A stretch of 64,000 nucleotides of DNA from Pontederia crassipes (Eukaryota > Streptophyta > Magnoliopsida > Commelinales > Pontederiaceae). This document shows, one piece after another, positions 40,611 through 51,365 of the stretch; the first letter of the stretch is position 1; each line of letters begins with the position of its first letter. Location of the stretch: contig CM060196.1 in the NCBI GenBank assembly GCA_030549335.1, forward strand, positions 12,477,501 through 12,541,500. Reading direction: 5' to 3'. Below the pieces are notes generated by a model that did no database searches, was not told where the DNA came from, and saw only the letters and a list, made by a program, of their open reading frames with translations. The position numbers and the translations under genes were made by a program.

Positions 40611-40685
40611 TTGGATTGCTCTGTTGATAGCCGATCCCACCTAGTGAGATAAGACTTTGTTGTTGTTGTTGGATTGCTCTGTTGA
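40611..40685 (+). mobile_element. 41-bp RTE 3'-end insert with 17-bp target duplication
   Basis: Insert 40628-40668 (tagccgatcccacctagtg, then ataagactttg and TTG repeats) is flanked by perfect 17-bp copies of ttggattgctctgttga at 40611-40627 and 40669-40685. It lies inside the Tourist-like MITE. Confidence 0.88.
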
Positions 40686-40800
40686 GAGTAAATGGAAGAA
40701 AATGGCGGGTAAATTCCCCTACATTTTTTCAACCCCAAAACGGAGGGGAGAGGGGGAAAGAAATTATTTATGTTAAATTACTTGTTTGCCCTCTTAATAA

Positions 40801-41403
40801 ACAATAACAACAACAACAACAACAACAAAGCCTTATCCCACTAGGTGGGGTCGGCTACATGGATCATACGACGCCATTCCGCTCTATTAGTAACCAAACC
40901 TTTCGGTATATTATTCACCAATAGATCTTGCTCTATTAGTTCGCCAAGTGTCCGCCTTGGCCTCCCTCTCCCTCTTTTAATCGGACTCCAGATTATTTGA
41001 TCTACTCTTCTTACTAGCGCGTCTAATGGTCTTCTCTGAACATGACCAAACAATCTCAAACGATTCTCTACCATTTTCTCACTAATAGGAGCCACTCCGA
41101 CTCGTTCACGTATATGGTCATTCCTAATCTTATCTAATCTTGTATGACCACACATCCATCTCAACATCCTCATTTCGGCTACCCCCACTTTACGTTCATG
41201 TTGTCCCTTCATAGCCCAACATTCACTACCATATAACACTGCTGGCCTTATAGCAGTACGATAGAATTTTCCTTTAACTTTATTGGGTACTTTTCTATCA
41301 CAAAGAACTCCAGTGGCTTTCCTCCACTTACACCAACCAGCTTGAATTCTATGATTAACATCGTCATCAATCTCACCATCTTGTCTTACAATTGATCCTA
41401 AAT
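40801..41403 (-). pseudogene. 5'-truncated RTE-type LINE (C-terminal reverse transcriptase ORF)
   Basis: On minus, an uninterrupted frame of about 187 codons runs from the truncation point (about 41401) to the stop at 40843-40841. It encodes the C-terminal part of a plant RTE LINE polyprotein: the segment around YLGSIV, IRPAVLYGSECWA, MRMLRWMCGHTR, RLFGHVQRRP and a GRGRPRRT stretch. A short 3' UTR with the cccacctagtggg hairpin and a (TTG)n tail ending at 40801 follow. The catalytic reverse transcriptase core and endonuclease are missing. No clear target duplication was seen. Sits in the Tourist-like MITE. Confidence 0.88.
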
Positions 41404-42556
41404 ATTAGAGAAAAATTAGAAAAATATGTAATAAAAGGTATAATTGTTCATTCATTTATTTATTAAGTTTTCCCTCTCCTTTCACTTTCTTCTCCCTTCC
41501 CAAACGAGGTGAACATTTTACCTCTCTTTACCCTCCCTCCCATTCTCTTTCCCTCTCTTTCTCCTCCCTTTCCCTTATTAAAATTTATCCAAACAGAGGC
41601 TAAGTTCCATCTATCATTCCTTGCTCATACGCACAATCATGATTGTGCATCACTCTAAGTCCAAGACTGCAGATACCAAATAGCAGATGTAGATAGATGA
41701 ACAGGAATGTTATAACCAAGGGCCCATATATATCTCTGCTGCTGGGATTTAGCAACAGCTAAGTCATGCCTGTCAAACATTATGACTAGCTCAGAAAATA
41801 ACATCAAAATGATTACCCCACATTGCAAATATATCCACGGAGCAACGCAGTAATATAATATAGTTGAAATACAGCTCCAAGTTCTTTGTTCAAGAATATT
41901 TACATGAACAAGCAGGAAAATAGCAATATGAAAAGAAAGGCCTTCAGTAATAATGTTCAAGGTTTTACTTTATTTCAACCACAAAAAGCAGATCTTTGAT
42001 TCAGAGAATAGGCATCCACTCAAATGACTAGCAATAACACAAAGAACAAAATATTAACATTCTGATACTTATACTTGACAATTCATCCAACCAGTTAAAA
42101 AGGTCAAGATTAGCATTGTTAATGATCCACTTGATCTTTCCCCAAAAAAATGCTTTCAATTTTAGCATACTTCTCACGTTTGAAGGTAAGATATTCCTAC
42201 AAAATAATTGTGGCACGTGTGAAGTGAAAAATAACCCCATTGGAGAAAAGATAATGCTCCTATCAATTCTGAAAATAGATGTCAAAGAGCTAGTTTTTCA
42301 GTATCCACAGAAAACATTGTATTGACAGAATGTATGACTGAATCCATCATGAGAAAAATGGCGGAAGAAATATTGAACAAAGTTGAAACATAAGACATAC
42401 ATTACACTGAAAACAAGGCCTTGATGCAGTCTCTGGTATCAAAAGTATACTACTTTGTCTAGCATAAACTAGGTCGAAGCTACCAATCCATATGCTTTCA
42501 CATAACTACCAGTTAACCGTACCTCCGTTATATTATAAGAAATATTTCTGCCTCTC
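41404..42556. other. MITE remainder and TIM17 3' flank
   Basis: The first 200 bases are the right part of the Tourist-like MITE. The remainder is AT-rich; the part nearest 42556 is presumably TIM17 3' UTR. No other gene recognised. Confidence 0.4.
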
Positions 42557-43282
42557 TTAATTTTTGAACTCAAAACTCGGAATGGGCGGGCTCTGCGAAT
42601 CAAAGCTCTCCAAAACCTCTGTCTTGCTCCCACCACCTCCGCTCTTAGCTTCGCCTTCAGACTTCTTCCCACCACCGAACCAGCCCCCAAACCAAGATGA
42701 TGATGATGATGAGGAGGTGGTGGTGGTGATGGAATCAGCAGTGCTGTCCATTTGGAATCCCGGTTTTGAGAATCCCACCGAGGGAGCGCCAGCCATAGCA
42801 ACATTGGGGGTCATGGAGGGGACCGGGGCTGCGCCAGGCTCCTCGAGGGTTGGAAGGTTCTGTGGGTTGCTGAGAACGCGGTTGAGCATGATGCCGGCAC
42901 CCTCGATTAGGGCGAGGAGGATACCTCCGAATACAGCGGAGCGCGCAGCTGCGTTGGGGCCCTGGCGCATCTGGAGGAATCCTCCAGTAGCAGCGCCGGC
43001 GATGATGGAGTTCCAGGGATCCTCCTTCTGGCGGAGATAGACCATGGAGCAATCGAAGGCGGAGAAGAGGCCACCCCAGACGGCAAAGCTTCCTCCAACG
43101 CGCGGGGCGTTCATGCGCACCGCCTGGACGCCGCCGGAGAGGCGCTCGCCGTTGGGAGAATTGTAGAGGCCCTTGAGGAAGTGGAAGGCGCTGCCACCGA
43201 CCGCGCCCATGCCGAAGGCGCCGCCGACGTCGTCCAGGATGCGGTCAGGGCACGGCTCCCTCGACGTCTCCGGCGTCCCCAT
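42557..43282 (-). CDS. TIM17: Mitochondrial inner-membrane translocase subunit TIM17
   Basis: Channel subunit of the TIM23 complex, which moves presequence-bearing proteins across or into the mitochondrial inner membrane. Single-exon, 241 residues, the size of Arabidopsis TIM17-2. Residues 1-135 form the Tim17/22/23 domain: conserved start with [21 protein letters not shown], then four glycine-rich membrane segments at about 19-40, 63-84, 90-105 and 112-133. The plant-type C-terminal extension has a poly-Ser tract, [11 protein letters not shown] and the end block [11 protein letters not shown]...FEFKN. The ATG at 43282 gives the conserved N-terminus. The poly-Ser tract and its neighbours are encoded by a trinucleotide-rich stretch (about 42699-42733). 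No introns and no defects are visible. Confidence 0.95.
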   Translation of the reverse strand: MGTPETSREPCPDRILDDVGGAFGMGAVGGSAFHFLKGLYNSPNGERLSGGVQAVRMNAPRVGGSFAVWGGLFSAFDCSMVYLRQKEDPWNSIIAGAATGGFLQMRQGPNAAARSAVFGGILLALIEGAGIMLNRVLSNPQNLPTLEEPGAAPVPSMTPNVAMAGAPSVGFSKPGFQMDSTADSITTTTSSSSSSSWFGGWFGGGKKSEGEAKSGGGGSKTEVLESFDSQSPPIPSFEFKN

Positions 43283-44810
43283 GGCCGAGAACTACAAGGG
43301 TAAAGCGATCAGAAACCCTAACCCCAGGAGAAAGAAAGAAGGGTTGAGAAAGCGCGGAGGGAGAAAGGGAGGCAAGGGCACGTGTGTGGCGGCCGGTGAG
43401 AGAGGCAGCCTTAGACATGGGCCGTTATATGGGTCATGGTTTGGTAAGAACACAGTTATCAATTTGATTAGAAACATGAGCCTGTTCGACACCAAAACAA
43501 AAAAAAATTAATCATATTTCAATTCTTTAACTAGTTTCATAACAAATATAAAATAAGAATTTAATGTTTGTGCTATTTTTAAGGAATAGCATTATTATAT
43601 ATCCATTAATCATTATTCGATTAGGAACAACATTATTATATATTCATTAATCATTATTCAATTTATGATGAATGACTAATTGATTAATTGAATATTTTGT
43701 ATTCATCATCCATCATGAATGATTAATAGACGTATAATAGTATTACTATTTTAAAAAAATAACACAATTATTATTTTTCATAAAATAATTAATAATTATT
43801 ATTAAGTACATATTTTATTTTTTCCTGATTAAGATGCCCTTAAGTAGATTTTGTTGTCTTTATATTCATTCATTGAATATAATTGTTTTATCAACTTTAG
43901 TATTTATAACTGTTTTCTACAACTTTTGTTACTGTTTGACATAAAAAGGAAGAAAGGAAGAGAAATTCGTCGTACTCATTTACGATAGAAAAAATCATGT
44001 TTATTATAAGATTACTTAAGAGTCCAAAATTGGACTTCTACACGGCCCTCGAGAACAAACAAATAAAGGAAAGGGGAGAAGTTAAAGTCTAAGCACCGTA
44101 TGGCACTAAAAGTGTGAAGATGCTTTAGCAATCCATGGGCCTATACGGATCTTGGATCCTCTTTTCTTTGACCCCTAGTATTTTTTTTTCAAGAGGAGAC
44201 CGTGCAGTCTCTAAACGATATGTTGTTGACGCTTCGACTTATAGCATGACTGGGCTTGGGAGCTCTCGCTCGGGCTTGCCCTCAAGGCACTCTATTTGTT
44301 ACCGCTACTTGATTGTCCCTCTTTAATAGTCTCAACATTCTCTCTCCTCCTATGATTGGTCAATTAAATTTTGATATTTCACTTCCTCCTCCTCCTCTTA
44401 AGTTGCCACGTTTTATTCTAAATCCTAATTGCATATATATACATATATATATATATATATAAATAATGTCCATCGGTCCAAGTGGTGCTGGCAGGACGAT
44501 TCTCCCAATCGTTTTTGTTCGTCCGATGTAGAATTGACATCTGTGGTTCACGAGGTTATCGGTGAGCAACACCCTTAGATGTCCAATTTGCAACGTCAGT
44601 TCGCCTGTGAGCAGTTCTAGCAGCATCCACGAGAACGTCGCCGCTGATGTGGCCAACACAGCAGACATCTTCAGTATCCGATGATAGGGATGCTTCAATC
44701 TTTCTCTTTGCTTGAACAAGTCTTCATCATTGTCAAGGATGACCTTGGGCGCTCTGTCGGGGAACAAGAGACCGATGCAACTAAACTAATATGCATTAGG
44801 TCCGGTGAGA
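43283..44810. other. TIM17 upstream region and AT-rich spacer
   Basis: Sequence next to 43283 is the TIM17 leader and promoter; no single TATA box stands out. Farther on it is AT-rich. A less AT-rich block at 44466-44770 is open on minus and looks like a relic of something conserved, but I do not recognise the product. Confidence 0.4.
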
Positions 44811-45059
44811 TGACACAACAATAAAAGGGATCTTTAATGACCAACTAGTAATGTCGAAACAAAAAAATGGTCATTAAAAATAGTCAATAGTAGCAAAAAA
44901 AATATGAATATTATTAAACATATTATTAGTGAAAGAGAAATTTGTTCATCTCAAAAAAGTAAATTACGATCGTTAAAAGTGATTATTAACGACTATTTAA
45001 TTTTGTCATCATTAATTATTTATAAATTAAGATCAGTAGACATGCAATTAATATTTCAT

Positions 45060-45139
45060 TTGAGGGGAATTAAACATTTCCCTCCACTAATTTCTTAGAT
45101 TTGAGGGGAATTAAACATTTCCCTCCACTAATTTCTTAG
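45060..45139 (+). repeat. 41-bp tandem duplication
   Basis: Two almost perfect adjacent copies of a unit starting ttgaggggaattaaac and ending ctaatttcttag, period 41 bp, in the CACTA left part. Confidence 0.9.
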
Positions 45140-45229
45140 GTAACATTAATTTTAAAAAATAAATTAGTTTATGTATTTAGTTATAAAATCGAATAGAAAA
45201 AACTTAAACTTCTTCCTCCACCTTCTCAC

Positions 45230-45860
45230 AATCCGTCTTTGCATTGGCTGCTAGCGAGCTTCATCCATAAGCATCCCTCGTCAACCCCCTTCTCCTCTGG
45301 TCCCCCAATCGCTGCACAGCCCTCCCTCGTCGACCCCCTTCTTTGGTCCCCCTGACTCGCCGCGCGAGAGCCCCCCTCATCAACCCCCTTCTCCTCTGGT
45401 CCCCCTCCCCGCCCACCGAAAACCTCCCCTTCTCCCGCCCCACAACCCCTGACTCGCCGCGCGAGACCCCCCCCCCCCCACTCATAGCCCTCCTTCGGCG
45501 TGTGCGCGCCATTCGATCTTCTCAAGCACCTGCCCGTCCCCCCGGGTCCCCCTTCCCCATCCTCCCTGCTCGTCGCCGTGAAGATCATACCCTCCCCGCC
45601 GCCACCTGACAACGCCCCCAACAATCCCGTGCGGCCCGCCGCTGCCGCGAGGATCATGCCTCCCGCTGCCGCCTCCCCGCCGTTGCCTGACAGCACCCCC
45701 CCCCCCCCCCCCCCCCCCCCCCGTCCCCCTTCCCCGTCCCCATGCGTCAACATCCTGGTCCCCCCCCCAAACCGTCGCACGCGCCGGTCCCCCTTCTCCT
45801 CCACCGGTGGCGGCAGAATCACCCTCCCCCTCCTTATGTCAGGGCACCATATTTTTAGCA
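45230..45860. repeat. GC-rich low-complexity block with poly-C
   Basis: C-rich plus strand with degenerate repeats of about 50 bp at 45270-45410 (cctcgtc(a/g)acccccttct...ggtccccc) and C-runs, the longest 27 C at 45696-45722. Long open frames on both strands (glycine-rich on minus, proline-rich on plus) are explained by composition and are not called as genes. It lies upstream of the CACTA transposase. Confidence 0.7.
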
Positions 45861-48800
45861 TTCAGTGCATTTTTGCAACTTAATGTGAAATTTGTGCTTT
45901 TGTTGTGGCAGCAAAAAATCTATTTAGTAGATCAATCTTGCTATTACGTTGATCTTTTTCTTATATTTAGTTACTCTATTTTGTTAGATAGCCAACCTCT
46001 TCTGGAATATGGAAATTCATCTGGTGTAATAAGCTTACGCAATATGGAAAAGAGAAAGTATTATAGATAATCTAATAAAAGTAAACTTACATTGCATATA
46101 TTCCTAACATTTAATGTTATCTAAATTGTAGTAAAAGCATTCATTTGTGGACTGCCAAGTTGATTCTCCTTCTCAGCTAGAAGATTTGAAATAATTGAGA
46201 TAGATGGATTGTATAGTTTTGAGTCTGAAACGATTGAGGTACTTGACTTATATAACTGAGTCTATTTATATGGCATGTTGGTTTCAGTTGTATGTTGATT
46301 TGTTTTGTCAATCTCTCTTAATTTATCTACACGTAGATAAATTGTTTGAAGAATTTGTTAATTTTTATTTTAATTTTCATTATGTATATTCGTCATTCAT
46401 ATTTTAGTTTCTTCTTGCATGGAGAAGTAAAAGAGCTTCTCTTCTAAAGTTCACTTTTTATTAATATCCAAAATTTCGGTTAACAAGTAAGCCTTAAAGT
46501 ACAATTATCCAATGTGCATAAAGTACTTTAGATAGTCTAGTTTCTTTTCCTAATTTGTTGTAAAACATAATTTCTTAGAACTTTCTTTTAGTTTGGTTTT
46601 GATCCTATTATCAAAATTTATATTTATACTGCCAATTATTTTGTAGAACTACGTATGAAGCATGCATAAATGTTTGGGAGAAGCATTTCACAATTCTAGT
46701 TTTTTTAGATTTTTTTCGTCAAACGTCTTTGAACTATAAGTTATTTCTGAACACACTCCTAAACTTTAAACTATTAAAATACTCACTTAATTTTCCTCAT
46801 ATATTGAAACTTTTCTGCTTTAACCCAATGTCAAATTTTCAATTAACTTCGATAATTTTATCTATCAACACATTTTTAACCTTTATTATAATTTATTGAA
46901 TATAACCTCTTTTTGTCATTATTAAATCTGGATGTCTACCAAAATGATAGACATCCTTTCTGCTATGAAAAAAATAAGCATAAGATTTTAATGGTAGCCA
47001 TAATCTTTTAATCAATTTAGTTTTTCGAACCTCAACTATATTTTTATTTCCAAATAAAATTTCCTAAAAACAAATTTTGTATGGTTTCCTGAATTTTTTT
47101 ATACTTCACCTCATTGGATGAAATGAGTATGACTTATACACAAAACAGAGTTTGTGTTTTCCATTTAATCTCGTTCGCAAGTAGTTTATACCTTCCATCA
47201 CATCTCTTGAGAATTGTATTTTTGATACTAAGATAAAGAGGCCATTTTTCCAGGTAGGTTGTTAACTAAAGTTGTTTTCAATCGTGTGTGTCCCTTGTTT
47301 GTCCTATGTTATTCGAAAGTCTTTTATCCTTCTATTTTTTTGTTACAATACTGATTTCTTGTTGGTCACTATTTCATACTTTTCACCAATTAGTTACATA
47401 TATAAGAAATTACATATTGATCTCTTGTTGGTCTCTTTTATTAATTTACATATTTTTTTAAATATTGTAAGGTTATGGCACTTAACAAGCAATGGATGCA
47501 ACTTGTTAATGATAGATTGAATGAAGCTTATATAATAATAGGTGTACAAAAATTTTTGGATTATGCTTTTACTAGAAGGGGAGAAACTAAAAAATTACGA
47601 TGCCCTTGTGTCGTGTTGTAATTCATATTCAACAACTCGTGAAATAGTTGAGTCACATATGAAAGCATACAGAATCATTCAAAATTATACCTTTTGGTAT
47701 CATCATGGAGAAGCTTTCAATGAGCAACAATCAGATTGTGAAGATGAAGAAGCTGAAGAAGGAGAAGCTGAGGATGAACTACAAGATATCATTCAAGACT
47801 TATATCCTGAATTTGATAAAGACACCATGAATATCGAAAGTGATGACTTACCTAGTGAGGAGCCAAATATTGAAGCACAAAAATTTTAAAGACTTCTAAG
47901 AGATTTCGAAGAACCATTATATAAGGATTCAAAATGTTTAAAATTTTCTACTCTGGTTAAATTACTTCACATTAAAAGTTTAGCTCAATGGAGTAACGAG
48001 TCATTCACAATGCTATTAAATTTTTCAAGGAAGAGGTGCTGCCTAATGAATCAAACTTGCTAGAATCCTATTATGAAGCAAAAAAAAATTCAAGACATCG
48101 GACTTTCATATAGCAAAATTGATGCATGTACAAATGATTGCATGTTATATTGGAAGGACGTTGTCTCTCTTGACTTTTTCAAAGTTTGTGATGAATCTAG
48201 GTGGAGGAAGGATAAAAATAATGGAGAAATAGTGTTAAAATGGTAAAAACCTACCAGCAAAGACTTTACGTTATTTCCTACTAAAGTCAAGGCTTCAAAG
48301 ATTGTTTATGTCCACTAAAACTTATTTCCTAATGAGATGACATTATGACAACAAAATTGATGATGTCACAATGAGACATTCTTCTGATTCACTTGCATAG
48401 AAGTCATTTAATTAACTTCATCAATCATTTGTCGCTGATCCTCGCAATGTTCGTCTTGAACTTGCTACTAATGGCTTTCAACCATTTAATAATTCAAAAA
48501 CTCCTTATAACATTTGGCCTGTTATAGTTATACCTTATAATTTACCACCGAATATGTATAAAACAAGAGAACTTCATTATGTCTATGCTTATTCTAGGTC
48601 GACATAGTCCCGGAGATGCCATTGACATTTATCTCCAACCATTAATCAAAGAATTAAATGAGTTATGGGAATTTGGTGTTGAGACCTTTGATGCATCAAC
48701 AAGATAAAATTTTATGTTACGTGCAGCTTTAATGTAGACTATTAATGATTTTCTAACATATGAAAATTTGTCTGGATGGAGTATTAAAGGAAAGTTGGCA

Positions 48801-49848
48801 TGCCCTTGTTGCAATAAAGATACTTCTTCTATGAGATTAGCCAATGGAAAGAAACATTGTTACATGAGTCATCGATGATCCTCTTAATCATAGATGGAGA
48901 AATGACAAGGAATCATTTGATGGCACTAGAGAACAAAGGTTGCCACATAAATTTCTTTTCTTGTGATGATATGCTAAATCAAATGCAAGATCTTTCTGAG
49001 TTAAAATTAACAAAGGATAAAAAGAAAAAGATTAAGATATCACATGATGATAGAAAAGATAATTGGAACAAAAGAAGTATTTTTTTTACCTTCCATCTTG
49101 AAAAACTATCTTATTGCGCCATAATTTAGATGCAATGCATATCGAGAAAAATGTTTGTGACAATATCTTTGGTACAATCATGAATATCGAAGGAAATACA
49201 AAGGACAATATCAATAGTCAGTTGAATTTACAAGTAATGAACATAAGATCAGAATTACACTCAATAAAAATGGGAGAAAGATACGAGATACTTCATGCAT
49301 GTTATTCATTATCACTTCAAGAGAAACATAAGTTATGCTCCTTTCTAAAAATACTAAAGCTCCCAGATGAATTTTCTTCTAATATTTCTCAATGTGTCAA
49401 CATTAAGGATTGTTGAATTTCAGGCTTAAAAGTCATGATTGTCATGTTCTTTTCCAACATTTACTCCCTCTTGCAATACGAGGCATGCTATGCAAATTTG
49501 TGTGCGAGCCACTTATTGAGCTATCTTTGTTATTTAAAACTCTTGGATCAAAGGTTTTGATCGTGGATGAGTTGAAGATTTTGGAATATCAAATTCCTTT
49601 AACATTATGCAAATTAGAAAAGATTTTTCATCCTTCATTTTTTGATGTTATGATGCATTTGTCAATTTATTTAGCTAGTGAAGCTAAGATTGGTGAACCA
49701 GTTCATTATCATTGGATGTATCCTGTTTAGCGATGGTTATACTTTTTAAAATCATTTATTCGTAATAAAGCTCGTCCAAAAGGTTCTATTGTTGTGGGTT
49801 ATATTGCAAATGAATGTATGACCCTATGTTCAAGGTATATAAATAAAA

Positions 49849-50421
49849 GGGTTATTTTCTCTAACCACTCTTAAACTATCACGATTTTCCAAATCTAACT
49901 TCAAACTACGAACGCCATTTTTTGGATCCTTAAACTATCAAGATTTTTTTAATTTGATCATTCCGTCCAATTCCGCTAATTTCTCGGTTATCTTTGATTT
50001 TTCGCATTTATGAAAGGTTCATTATACCTCTATTCCAAATGTTAGTCTATTTTTCTTAAAATAATATATAATAAAAATAATTTTAAAAAAAGAGGATGGT
50101 TGGGGGACGCCGGTCGGCGAGCTCGGGGGTGCCGGCCTCCCTTGTGGGGGGTTGAACCCCCTCCCCCCTTTCGCTCCGGCGATGTCTTTTTTATTATTAT
50201 ATATTATTTTAAACAAAAATAGACTAACACTTGTATTAGGGGTATAATGGACTTTTTACAAATGCAAAAAATAAAAAATAATCGAGAAGTTGATGAAATT
50301 AGATGGAATGATCAAATTGAAAAAAATCGTGATAGTTTAAGGACCCAAGAAATGAAGTTTGGAGTTTGAAGTTAAATCTAGAAAATCGTGATAGTTTATG
50401 GGTGGTTAAAGGAAATAACCC
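49849..50421. mobile_element. Mutator-like MITE inside the CACTA transposase
   Basis: 573-bp element with TIRs starting GGGTTATTTTCTCTAACCAC and ending GTGGTTAAAGGAAATAACCC; the inverted repeat extends roughly 100 bp. The 9-bp flanks are taaataaaa (49840-49848) and aaaataaaa (50422-50430), 8 of 9 identical. The transposase reading resumes on the far side, confirming the insertion. Same type as the element at 2025-2672. Confidence 0.8.
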
Positions 50422-50552
50422 AAAATAAAATGGATACACAATTCAATAGACCAGAAAGAAATTTTGATGGCGATATAATTAAGTCAAATGAAGGATTATC
50501 TCTTTTTCATCAATCAAGAAGAACTTTGGGAACAGGTAAACAAAGCATTCTC

Positions 50553-50646
50553 AGTGCATATGAATTGGAGTAGATACATACATACATACATAAATACATA
50601 TATATATATATATGTGTGTGTGTATCTGCTCCAATTCATATGCACT
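50553..50646. repeat. Snap-back inverted duplication around a microsatellite
   Basis: A 24-bp piece of transposase sequence (50553-50576) reappears inverted at 50623-50646 with one mismatch, separated by 46 bp of CATA, TA and GT repeats. Transposase homology (ILRNCDGVQQY) resumes just after a further TA run. Confidence 0.85.
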
Positions 50647-51365
50647 ATATATATATATATATATATATAATATTGAGAAATTGTGATGGAGTTCAACAAT
50701 ATTTGGAGTAAGTAATATATTCTTTTACAAAGTTTATTTTTGTATTTTTGTTTATTTTTTAATTAATAGGCATTTTTTTATTAATTTTTGTAGAGAATTT
50801 GCACAAATGCAAGCAAATATATCTGGTTAGATGTCTAATATGGAATGGAGTAAATAATTTATTGCTTGGTTTAAAGTTAGGGTAAGTAGATAAAAAAATT
50901 GTATTTGATAAAAAAATTCTAACTAATTGAGTTTATATTCGATTGTATCTTATTCCTGATAAGTTTCTAGATTGCATAAAAAAGATAATAGTCCACTCAT
51001 GAAGGACTTGCTCTCATTGTCATGTGGGCCTACAAACTACATCACATGTTTTAATGGGTATATTGTGAAGGGATATAAGTTTCATGTAGAAGAATACGAT
51101 AAAAAATTAATAACTTAGAATAGTGGGATAGTTGTAATAGGCAAAAATGATGAAGACATTGAAAACATAGACTATTATGGAGTTTTAACTAGTATTAATC
51201 TTTTCCTTTACTTTCTCTCTCCCATCCATGATGCAATAACGGCCACTTATCAAATAGAGAGAAAAGGAAACGAGGATCAGAGTGAGGGCGAGCATAGAAA
51301 CCGTACGGTGAACGGCCACCCACTCCCCTCCCTCCCTCCCCCTCCCCCTCCTAATCCGAGAGGAA

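Larger units (their letters stand above)
40543..41599. mobile_element. Tourist-like MITE carrying nested RTE pieces
   Basis: Ends are CCCCTGTTTGGAT and its inverted partner ATCCAAACAGAGG (one mismatch in 13), with TTA before the left end and CTA after the right end. This suits the 3-bp TTA/TAA target of PIF/Harbinger Tourist elements with one base changed. The inner flanks are complementary G/A-rich and C/T-rich stretches. Two RTE fragments lie inside, so the original MITE was about 400 bp. Confidence 0.55.
47475..51197 (+). pseudogene. CACTA TNP2-type transposase, first part (broken)
   Basis: Relic of the large CACTA transposase. An N-terminal transposase-associated domain reads from ATG 47475 (QWMQLVNDRL, FLDYAFTR, LRCPC) with a frameshift near 47612 and then an acidic linker. 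The Transposase_21 domain follows in pieces: NDCMLYWKDVVSLDFFKVC near 48130, KLACPCCNKDT near 48790, NLDAMHIEKNVCDNIFGT from 49120, SHDCHVLFQHLLPLAIRG from 49430, and ASEAKIGEPVHYHWMYP near 49690. Many in-frame stops and shifts (for example after 47887, 48054, 48243) make it dead. It is interrupted at 49849-50421 by a MITE and near 50577 by a snap-back duplication, resumes (FNRPERNFDG; CFNGYIVKGYKFHVEEYD near 51040), and is cut at 51197 by the LINE. Confidence 0.88.

Noticed and set aside
42564-43040. 158-codon plus-strand frame opposite TIM17
   Set aside because: Antisense shadow of the conserved TIM17 coding sequence, with no motif of its own.
44360-44767. 135-codon minus frame upstream of the CACTA
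   Set aside because: Includes a translated TA microsatellite and matches no family I recognise; kept only as a possible relic within the spacer entry.
45226-45861. 211-codon glycine-rich frame on minus and a proline-rich frame on plus
   Set aside because: Both follow from a C-rich low-complexity tract with tandem repeats; no domain is present.
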